64,000 nt of DNA from Neolewinella persica DSM 23188. GTDB taxonomy: Bacteria; Bacteroidota; Bacteroidia; Chitinophagales; Saprospiraceae. Positions 39,966-46,926 of the stretch are shown piece by piece (the stretch's first letter is position 1; each line of letters begins with the position of its first letter). Made by a program: the position numbers and the translations under genes. The notes beneath the pieces were generated by a model. The model did no database searches. It was not told where the DNA came from and saw only the letters and a program-made list of their open reading frames with translations. The stretch is from NCBI RefSeq assembly GCF_000373105.1, contig NZ_KB890430.1:48190-112189 (forward strand), written 5' to 3'.

Positions 39966-40739
39966 ATGATTAAGAAATCATTCGTAAAAGCTAAGAAGCA
40001 GTACAAGGTAACTTTCGAAGTACCTGTAGAACATTTAGGCAAAGGCCGCGACGTTCGTGTCCTTGGTAACTTCAACGGCTGGAGCTGGGACAAAGGCCTG
40101 GCAATGAGCAACGGAAAAGGCACTTACAAAGCTGAGATCAACCTCGCCCCCGGTGAGTACCAGTTCCGCTACCTCGTCGACAACCAGGAATGGAAAAACG
40201 ACTGGGAAGCGCAGGGGTACACCTCAAGCGGATACAACTCCGACAACTGCCTGCTTTCCCTCGAAAAGGTTGCCGTAGCTAAGAAAGCTGCCGCAAAAAA
40301 GCCTGCTGCAAAGAAAGCCACTGCTGAGCCAGTTGCTAAAAAAGCTGCCGCTAAGCCAGCCGCAAAGAAAGCCGCTGCTAAGCCAGTTGCTAAAAAAGCT
40401 GCCGCTAAACCAGCCGTAAAGAAAGCCGCTGCTAAGCCAGCTGCTAAAAAAGCTGCTCCCGCAAAGAAGGCCGTTGCTGCTAAAGCAGACGACCTGAAGC
40501 GCATCGAAGGCATCGGCCCGAAGATTGCAGGTTTGCTTAATGATGCAGGTATATTCACCTTCGCGGAACTGAGCAAAGCAAGCCCCAAGAAACTTGGCGA
40601 CGTACTCACCGCAGCTGGTGCACGCTTCCGCCTGGCTAAGCCCGATACCTGGCAGCAGCAGGCTACACTGGCCGCTGCAGGTAAAACTGACGCACTCAAG
40701 AAGCTCCAGGACGAGCTGAAGGGTGGTGTAAAGAAATAA
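39966..40739 (+). CDS. Glycogen-binding (CBM48-like) domain, H1-like linker and HhH domain fusion
   Basis: 257 residues. Residues about 10-95 form an E-set/CBM48-type glucan-binding domain (VRVLGNFNGWSWDKG, GEYQFRYLVD). About 100-175 is a Lys/Ala/Pro repeat like histone H1 tails (KKAAAKPAAKK). About 177-225 is a helix-hairpin-helix-like domain (DLKRIEGIGPKIAGLLNDAG, TFAELSKASP). No signal peptide is present. The glycogen branching enzyme lies 0.8 kb downstream. The combination suggests a protein able to hold both glucan and DNA or another partner, but no function is established. Confidence 0.85.
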   Translation: MIKKSFVKAKKQYKVTFEVPVEHLGKGRDVRVLGNFNGWSWDKGLAMSNGKGTYKAEINLAPGEYQFRYLVDNQEWKNDWEAQGYTSSGYNSDNCLLSLEKVAVAKKAAAKKPAAKKATAEPVAKKAAAKPAAKKAAAKPVAKKAAAKPAVKKAAAKPAAKKAAPAKKAVAAKADDLKRIEGIGPKIAGLLNDAGIFTFAELSKASPKKLGDVLTAAGARFRLAKPDTWQQQATLAAAGKTDALKKLQDELKGGVKK

Positions 40740-40761
40740 CATCTTCTTTACGACCCCAACT

Positions 40762-40802
40762 GAAAGTGACCAGCGGAGTTTTCCGTTGGTCACTTTCTTT
40801 TT
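40762..40802 (+). terminator. Strong Rho-independent terminator
   Basis: Stem GAAAGTGACCAGCGGA / TCCGTTGGTCACTTTC (16 bp, one G-T pair), loop GTTT, then T5, 23 bases past the HhH-fusion stop. Confidence 0.9.
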
Positions 40803-40815
40803 GCGAAGGTTCGCA

Positions 40816-40922
40816 TGCGCTCACGTTGCAGAGTTCGCTGCGCTCACGTTGCAAGGGTTGCAAGTTGCAGGGGTTGCAGTTGTTGCAGACGTCGCATTGT
40901 TGCAACCTGCAACCCCTGCAAC
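40816..40922. repeat. TTGCA-rich repeat cluster
   Basis: TGCGCTCACGTTGCA occurs twice (40816, 40839) as a direct repeat. GTTGCAGGGGTTGCAG (40864-40879) and its perfect inverse (40907-40922) form a 16-bp stem. Similar TTGCAGGG strings are common intergenic repeats in Bacteroidota. No gene lies here. Confidence 0.75.
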
Positions 40923-40959
40923 AGGAGCGAAGCGACTCTGAAACCAGCGCGTAGCGCGC

Positions 40960-41352
40960 CTACTTAGGATTTCTGATTGTTTCAGGAAGTTCCGGTTCCA
41001 ACTCAATGTACAGACTTGGAAGTGAGTACCTGGTGGCTGCGCCAGTGGCCAGGTCTACCCCCCAACAAATAAGACAAGTCAGGTTCAGAATGGATACCGC
41101 ATTGAAATCAGCCTCCAACTTAACGTACTGGCTCTCATAGCCGTCCAGCTCGAAGGCTACCCACCTGCCACCGAGGTTACGCCGAACATCGAGCATTATC
41201 GGTGTTTTACCAATAGTGTAGCCGTCCATAATTACTTTAACGCCGCTTGGCTCAGAAGTAAACAGGATTTCCTCCCGGGTACCACTAAGGATGGTGGCAC
41301 AACTTGAGGTAAAAAGCAGGACCGCCAGGCCAAGGAATAAGAGTGTTTTCAT
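40960..41352 (-). CDS. PEGA-domain lipoprotein
   Basis: 130 residues. A lipoprotein signal (LFTSSCATIL) is followed by a PEGA-type beta domain (FTSEPSGVKVIMDGYTIGKTP) and a short hydrophobic segment (LNLTCLICWGVDLATGA). Function unknown. PEGA proteins are usually anchored to the cell envelope. It is divergent from glgB. Confidence 0.82.
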   Translation of the reverse strand: MKTLLFLGLAVLLFTSSCATILSGTREEILFTSEPSGVKVIMDGYTIGKTPIMLDVRRNLGGRWVAFELDGYESQYVKLEADFNAVSILNLTCLICWGVDLATGAATRYSLPSLYIELEPELPETIRNPK

Positions 41353-41539
41353 GGTTCAAGGATTGAGTTATTAGGTTTTTGCGGTAATTAGGGCTTGAAT
41401 ATCCAACAAGTAGGGTCAGAAAACCCCGAATTGGGAAAATTGTAAGATCAAATTAACATCCGACTATTTAATCCGTTACCACTATGTTAGCGTCACGTAC
41501 CTTCGTCGGAGTTTTCGATAAGTATAACCAACCAGTAGT

Positions 41540-43450
41540 ATGACCACCCCTAAAGTAATTGCACACAGCCTGTTTACCGATTTTGACATCAGCCTCTGGA
41601 AAGCTGGCAAGAATTTCCGCGCTTACGATAAGCTCGGCAGCCACGTCATTGAGGTAGATGGTAAGTCCGGAACCTATTTCGCTGTTTGGGCGCCGAGCGC
41701 CAAATATGTTGCCGTAGTCGGCGATTTCAACAGTTGGGACCGGGGTGCCCACCAACTTAGTCCGCGCTGGGACAGTAGCGGTATCTGGGAAGGCTTCATA
41801 CCCGACGTCGGAAATGGCACTGTATATAAATATGCCATTGACGGCCCGGACGGTCGCTGGTTAGAGAAAGGTGATCCCTTTGCCCGGTTATGGGAAATGC
41901 CTCCCAAGACGGCCAGCGTTGTTTGGGATACTTACTTTGAATGGGAAGATCAGGACTGGATGGCCAAGCGTGCCGAGCACAATGGTATCGACCGTCCGTA
42001 TTCGGTCTACGAAGTCCACCTCGGCTCCTGGAAAAAGCCTACGGGCAACGAGAGCCTCAGCTACCGGGAACTTGCCGTGGACCTGGTTGCTTACGTGAAA
42101 AAGATGAATTTCACTCACGTAGAGCTCATGCCCGTGATGGAACACCCCTACTTCCCAAGCTGGGGGTACCAGTGTACCGGATACTTTGCGCCCTCCAGCC
42201 GTTTCGGTGGACCACAGGACTTCATGTACCTCGTCCAGGAGTTACACAAGGCCGGTATCGGTGTCATTCTTGACTGGGTTCCCAGCCACTTCCCTACTGA
42301 TGCACATGGCCTGGCCAACTTCGACGGTACCCACCTGTTCGACCACGAAGATCCCCGCCTTGGCTTCCATCCCGACTGGAAGAGTGCCATCTTCAACTAC
42401 GGCCGGAACGAGGTACGTTCCTTCCTGATCAGTAACGCCCTGTTCTGGCTTGATCGCTACCATGCTGACGGCCTGCGCGTGGATGCAGTAGCCTCCATGT
42501 TGTACCTGGATTACAGTCGCAACGAAGGCGAATGGATCCCCAATAAATATGGTGGCAACGAAAACCTGGAAGCGATTTCCTTCCTCCGGGAATTCAACGA
42601 AGCAGTATATCGGGAATACCCGGATACCATGACCATTGCGGAGGAGTCCACTTCTTTCAGCGGTGTTTCCCGGCCAACTTACGTTGGTGGTCTTGGCTTC
42701 GGCCAGAAGTGGATGATGGGCTGGATGCACGATACCCTTGACTATTTCAAGCAAGATCCGATACACCGAAGCTATCACCACGGGGAAATTACCTTTAGCT
42801 TAGTGTATGCTTTCAGCGAGAATTTCATGCTCCCGCTGAGCCACGATGAAGTAGTACACGGCAAAGGTCCCCTGATTGACCGGATGCCGGGAGATGAATG
42901 GCAGCGTTTCGCAAACCTACGGGCGATGTACGGCTACATGTACACCCACCCGGGCAGTAAACTCATGTTTATGGGTGGGGAGTTTGGCCAGACCAGCGAA
43001 TGGTCCATCGAACGTGGCTTGGAATGGGCCCTGACCGAATATGCGCCGCACAAAACATTACAAACCTTCTTTGCCGACCTCAATAAGGTCTACAAAACCA
43101 CCACTGCGCTCTACGAACGGGCCTACGACCCCAAAGGGTTCGAATGGATCGACCTTGGAGACCACCTGAATAGCGTCCTGACCTACCTGCGGCGTGGCAA
43201 GAAGGAGAAAGATGTTGTAGTGGTACTTAACAACTTCACACCAACCGTGCAGCACCATTACCGGGTGGGGGTTCCCTTCAAAGGGAAATACTCCGTATTG
43301 CTCAACAGTGATGACGACAAGTACGGCGGTACCGGCAACTTTAACATGAAGCCGCTAAAAGCTATTGAGTCGGAGTGGAACGGACGTCCGTACCACATCG
43401 AGTTGTCCCTGCCTCCGTTGAGTACTTTGTTGCTTAAGTTTGGGAAGTAG
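41540..43450 (+). CDS. glgB: 1,4-alpha-glucan branching enzyme
   Basis: 636 residues, a short GH13 branching enzyme. N-terminal CBM48 (about 40-120, YFAVWAPSAKYVAVVGDFN), catalytic barrel with GLRVDAVASMLYLDYSRN (nucleophile Asp), MTIAEESTSFSG (acid Glu) and LSHDEVVHGK (transition-state Asp), and C-terminal all-beta domain. It introduces alpha-1,6 branches in glycogen. No glgA or glgC is in the window. A dispersed repeat copy begins at its stop codon. Confidence 0.96.
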   Translation: MTTPKVIAHSLFTDFDISLWKAGKNFRAYDKLGSHVIEVDGKSGTYFAVWAPSAKYVAVVGDFNSWDRGAHQLSPRWDSSGIWEGFIPDVGNGTVYKYAIDGPDGRWLEKGDPFARLWEMPPKTASVVWDTYFEWEDQDWMAKRAEHNGIDRPYSVYEVHLGSWKKPTGNESLSYRELAVDLVAYVKKMNFTHVELMPVMEHPYFPSWGYQCTGYFAPSSRFGGPQDFMYLVQELHKAGIGVILDWVPSHFPTDAHGLANFDGTHLFDHEDPRLGFHPDWKSAIFNYGRNEVRSFLISNALFWLDRYHADGLRVDAVASMLYLDYSRNEGEWIPNKYGGNENLEAISFLREFNEAVYREYPDTMTIAEESTSFSGVSRPTYVGGLGFGQKWMMGWMHDTLDYFKQDPIHRSYHHGEITFSLVYAFSENFMLPLSHDEVVHGKGPLIDRMPGDEWQRFANLRAMYGYMYTHPGSKLMFMGGEFGQTSEWSIERGLEWALTEYAPHKTLQTFFADLNKVYKTTTALYERAYDPKGFEWIDLGDHLNSVLTYLRRGKKEKDVVVVLNNFTPTVQHHYRVGVPFKGKYSVLLNSDDDKYGGTGNFNMKPLKAIESEWNGRPYHIELSLPPLSTLLLKFGK

Positions 43451-43468
43451 GGCGCGGGCGCAGGTACA
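43449..43468 (-). repeat. Dispersed 20-bp repeat, copy 11 (at the glgB stop)
   Basis: AGGGCGCGGGCGCAGGTACA starts inside the glgB TAG codon. Confidence 0.7.
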
Positions 43469-43489
43469 ATGGGAGGTTTAAGGGCTCAG

Positions 43490-43735
43490 TTTTTTTCACC
43501 ACTAAGGCACTCAGGGCATTAAGTTCTACACTAAGTTGAGGAAGAACCATTAAGGCCACTAAGGCATTAAGGAGCTACATTAAGAATAGACTGTTGTCAA
43601 CAGACGAGAGGAGCGAGCAGTTCTGTGCGGCAGCCTACAAGCGAAGCGTCTACAAAGAACGAAGTGCTGTCTACGAGGTCGCGAAGCGGCCGTCTACAAG
43701 AAAACTCGCTCCGCTCGTTTTCGTATAACTAAAGA
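43490..43735. repeat. Mixed intergenic repeats between glgB and parB
   Basis: 43495-43585 holds repeats of the CACTAAGGCA-TTAAG type. 43630-43730 holds four irregular units that start TCTAC and end in short GC hairpins, such as GAAAACTCGCTCCGC. A related string lies at 697-790 beside pyrC. No gene was found in 43451-43902. Confidence 0.6.
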
Positions 43736-43842
43736 CCGCCTCCGGAAAATTATTCATTCCAGAAGCGGCCCTACGAATACCCCTAAGGTATTGCTCTCGG
43801 GTGTTAATACCGCTTGTTATCAAAACGTTACGGTCGTCCGGG

Positions 43843-43872
43843 TTTTTCCTTCCGTCGGGTTGGTTATCTTTG
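43843..43872 (+). promoter_or_regulatory. Probable parB promoter
   Basis: TTTTT (43843-43847), a 17-base spacer, then TATCTTTG (43865-43872), a match to the -7 consensus, 30 bases before the parB ATG. Confidence 0.4.
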
Positions 43873-43902
43873 CCGACCGAGACAAAATTTTGTAAGACTA
43901 AT

Positions 43903-44838
43903 ATGGCTAAACCAAGACCTGTACCCCGTAAAGCTCCCAAGGGAGCGGTAAAGTCCGGCCTCGACGCTCTCTTCCAGGGAAAGCGTCTGGATAAGGCGAT
44001 AGAAGAATCTCCGGCAGAGACAATAGCTGCACTGAGCAAAGATTTTCTCCGTTTATCGATCAGTAAAATCCATGCGAACCCGGACCAGCCGCGTAAGGAG
44101 TTTGAAGAAGCCCCATTACAGGAACTGGCCGAATCCATTCGGATTCACGGCATCATCCAGCCGATGACGGTTCGACACATGGGTGATGGAACTTACCAGA
44201 TCATCAGTGGAGAGCGGCGCTTCCGCGCCAGCCAGCTGGCGGGTTTGAAAGAAGTTCCAGCCTTCATCCGTACCGCGGATGACCAGACGTTACTGGAAAT
44301 GGCCCTGATCGAAAACATTCAGCGCCAAGACCTCAATCCGATGGAAGTGGCCTACAGCTATTTCCGACTCTCACAAGACTTCTCCCTCACCCAACACGAG
44401 GTGGCCGACCGTGTCGGTAAGCAGCGAACTACGGTTACAAATTACCTCAGCATCCTGAGGACCTCCCCCCAGGTTCAGCAAGCCATACGGGATAAGAAGA
44501 TCAGCATTGGTGCCGCCAAGGCCGTTGCCGGCATCAAAGACATCTCCCTGCAGGAGATGTTTCTGGCCGAGATTTTGGTGAACCCAGATTGGAGTGTTCG
44601 GGCGATAGAGCGGAAAGCAGCCGACTATAAGGCAAAAAGAACAGCCGCTAAGAAAAGTAGCGCTGCTAAAGGCACTAGCGACGACCTTAAAACCGTCAAA
44701 AAAGCTTTTGAAGACTTCTTCGAGACTAAGAAGGTAACCGTAAAGCTTGACGGTAAGGCAAAGGAATCCGGCACCATCACCATCCAGTTTACCAGTAAGG
44801 ATGAGCTGGAGCATTTTTACAAGACCGTAGAACTCTAG
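43903..44838 (+). CDS. parB: ParB chromosome-partitioning protein
   Basis: 311 residues from ATG 43903 (MAKPRPVPRK). The ORF is open 34 codons further upstream, but a promoter lies there. KSGLDALFQG is the conserved N-terminal box that contacts ParA. ISKIHANPDQPR and SGERRFRASQLAG belong to the CTP-binding ParB/Srx fold. The HTH is SLTQHEVADRVGKQRTTVTNY, and a C-terminal dimerisation domain follows. It loads on parS and works with ParA. parA is not adjacent and I saw no parS (TGTTTCACGTGAAACA) in the window. DUF5683 follows. Confidence 0.93.
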   Translation: MAKPRPVPRKAPKGAVKSGLDALFQGKRLDKAIEESPAETIAALSKDFLRLSISKIHANPDQPRKEFEEAPLQELAESIRIHGIIQPMTVRHMGDGTYQIISGERRFRASQLAGLKEVPAFIRTADDQTLLEMALIENIQRQDLNPMEVAYSYFRLSQDFSLTQHEVADRVGKQRTTVTNYLSILRTSPQVQQAIRDKKISIGAAKAVAGIKDISLQEMFLAEILVNPDWSVRAIERKAADYKAKRTAAKKSSAAKGTSDDLKTVKKAFEDFFETKKVTVKLDGKAKESGTITIQFTSKDELEHFYKTVEL

Positions 44839-44929
44839 ACAACCAGGTTGCCCGGAGTGAAACCGTTAGCGGAAGGTTAAAGGTATGGCCAGCGGCCAGC
44901 GTTTCGCGGAGAAGAGAGGTCAGTAAAGC

Positions 44930-45646
44930 ATGGACATAACAAACAGAAATACCGGGTTTTGCCACGCTGCCGCAGGCAGCGTAGTCACGTTCATTGCCCT
45001 CTTCATCCTGTTCCTTGCACCTGCGACCGCGCCAGCTCAAATTACCGACACCCTGCCACCGCCTGCTCTGGAATCCATTCGTGCCGATACGGCAGTAGCG
45101 TTGAAAGAAATCAGGCGTAAACCCCGTAATGCCCTCCTGTGGAGTGCCATTCCCGGGGGCGGCCAAGTGTACAATAAGCGCTGGTGGAAGGTGCCGCTCG
45201 TGTATGGTGGCCTGCTTGGTATGGTTGCCTATGCGGATTTCAATCAAACCAGCTACACCCGTTTCACTACCGCATTGGAGAACCGCTGCCTAGGCGACGG
45301 TAACATCATTATTCCTCCTGCCTCCGAATGCGTACCTACCGAGGATGCTTTCCCCGCCAACCAAATCAGCGATAACGCCCTGTTACAAGCCCGGGCCAAC
45401 GCCGACAAATCCCGACAAACGGCCTACATCGGCATCTTTGTGGTCTACTTACTCCAGGCCGTAGAAGCCTATACCGACGCTCACCTGCAGGAATTCGATA
45501 TTTCGGATGATCTGAGTATTCAACTCGGACCAATCGCCCAACCCGACGGGATGATGGCTGCCGGATTAACCGTTCCGCTGGGAAGTGGACAGCGATTGAA
45601 GGGAGAAGAAACGCGGGTTCAACGACTTCGGGCGCTGGCTCGGTAG
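44930..45646 (+). CDS. DUF5683-family membrane protein
   Basis: 238 residues. An N-terminal signal (FLAPATAPAQ, encoding repeat copy 12) is followed by the DUF5683 core RNALLWSAIPGGGQVYNKRWWKVPLVYGGLLGMVAY and a second hydrophobic helix (AYIGIFVVYLLQAVEAY). The family regularly follows parB in Bacteroidota, as here (91-base gap), but its role is unknown. Confidence 0.88.
   Translation: MDITNRNTGFCHAAAGSVVTFIALFILFLAPATAPAQITDTLPPPALESIRADTAVALKEIRRKPRNALLWSAIPGGGQVYNKRWWKVPLVYGGLLGMVAYADFNQTSYTRFTTALENRCLGDGNIIIPPASECVPTEDAFPANQISDNALLQARANADKSRQTAYIGIFVVYLLQAVEAYTDAHLQEFDISDDLSIQLGPIAQPDGMMAAGLTVPLGSGQRLKGEETRVQRLRALAR
45016..45034 (+). repeat. Dispersed repeat, copy 12 (inside a signal peptide)
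   Basis: TGCACCTGCGACCGCGCCA, 19 bases of the consensus, in gene sense but in a different reading frame from copies 2, 7 and 14. It encodes L-A-P-A-T-A-P-A. Confidence 0.8.
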
Positions 45647-45714
45647 TATTTAGGGGTCAGGAATCAGCATTCAGGGGTAAGGCACTGGGACGCTCCCGGC
45701 TACACCACCGGGAT

Positions 45715-46926
45715 TTATTTGTCCCTCAACAACCGGTAAGCAATCAGGAAGCTCCCCGCAATCAACAACGCTGCCAGCATAAATGCGGAGCCGGGAAAAT
45801 AGAAAGGGGTTCCTTCTTGGGTGGTATAAAAGAAGATGCCGGTCATTATCAGGGGGCCGAGAATGGTCGTAAGGCTCTGTAAAGACGTTAATCCTCCCTG
45901 TAGCTCTCCCTGCTCATTGGCAGCGACCTGGCTGACCAGATAGGATTGCAGGTTGGGTGTACAGATACCTCCCAGGCAATAAGGGATCGTAAACAGGAAC
46001 ATCATCCAGGTAGAGGACGCGAAAGCGAACAGAAACATCCCCAGGAAATACATAGCCATGCCGTAGTAGATGCTCTTCCCAGGCCCAAAATAGTTGTACG
46101 CCTTTTGCGCAAACCCGCCCTGGACGATGGCCACCAATATTCCTGCGAACGCAAGGGAGAGCCCTACCATGAATTCAGACCACCCGAGGCGGTACATCGT
46201 GAAGTAAGCCCAATTGCTGTTCACCGCATGCGAAGCCAGGTAAAGCAGAAAGAAGGCGACCAATAAATAGCCAATGGATTTATAGCTGAACAGCTGGCGA
46301 AATACGCCAATGGGGTTTGCCCTCCGCCAGTTGAAGGCGCGACGATTTTCCGGCGCCAGCGACTCGGGCAAAATGAAATAGCCGTAAAGAAAATTCATAA
46401 AAGACAGACCAGCGGCGGCATAAAATGGGAGGCGGGTGCTCAGTTCTCCCAACAAACCGCCCATAAGCGGACCAATGATGAAGCCCAATCCGAAAGCAGC
46501 ACCGATCATCCCGAAATTTCTCGATCGGTTCTCCTCGGTACTCACATCAGCGATGTAAGCCGATGCGGTGGTAAAGCTGGCCCCACATATGCCCGCAAAA
46601 ATACGCCCAGCCAGCAACCAGATGTAAGTAGGTGCCAGCGCCAGGATCAGGTAATCTATCGCGAAGCCGAACAGGGAGATCAGCAGTACCGGCCTGCGGC
46701 CGTACTGATCACTGAGGCTTCCCATAATCGGAGAGAAAATGAACTGGGCGATGGCAAATGCAGCCAGTAAATAGCCTCCGTAAATGGCGGCTTCATTCGT
46801 GGCAACTCCCTGCATCTCCGCCAGCAGCTTTGGCAATACAGGAATGATGATACCGAAACCAAGCACGTCCATGAGGACAGTAATCAGGATAAAATTTACG
46901 GCAGCTTTACGGGGCGGCTTTTGCAT
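45715..46926 (-). CDS. TCR/Tet-type MFS transporter
   Basis: 403 residues with 12 predicted helices. Motif A is GSLSDQYGRRPVLL, the family start is LITVLMDVLGFGIIIPVLP, and motif C-like GAAFGLGFIIGPLMGG is present. The DHA1 TCR/Tet group exports tetracyclines and other drugs by proton antiport; substrate specificity cannot be read from sequence. It ends near DUF5683 (convergent) and begins one base after the CRTAC1 gene stop, so the two may be cotranscribed. Confidence 0.92.
   Translation of the reverse strand: MQKPPRKAAVNFILITVLMDVLGFGIIIPVLPKLLAEMQGVATNEAAIYGGYLLAAFAIAQFIFSPIMGSLSDQYGRRPVLLISLFGFAIDYLILALAPTYIWLLAGRIFAGICGASFTTASAYIADVSTEENRSRNFGMIGAAFGLGFIIGPLMGGLLGELSTRLPFYAAAGLSFMNFLYGYFILPESLAPENRRAFNWRRANPIGVFRQLFSYKSIGYLLVAFFLLYLASHAVNSNWAYFTMYRLGWSEFMVGLSLAFAGILVAIVQGGFAQKAYNYFGPGKSIYYGMAMYFLGMFLFAFASSTWMMFLFTIPYCLGGICTPNLQSYLVSQVAANEQGELQGGLTSLQSLTTILGPLIMTGIFFYTTQEGTPFYFPGSAFMLAALLIAGSFLIAYRLLRDK

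Noticed and set aside
40169..40793. Minus-strand ORFs opposite the Lys/Ala-repeat gene
   Set aside because: Low-complexity antisense shadows of the KKAAAKP repeats, partly over the terminator.
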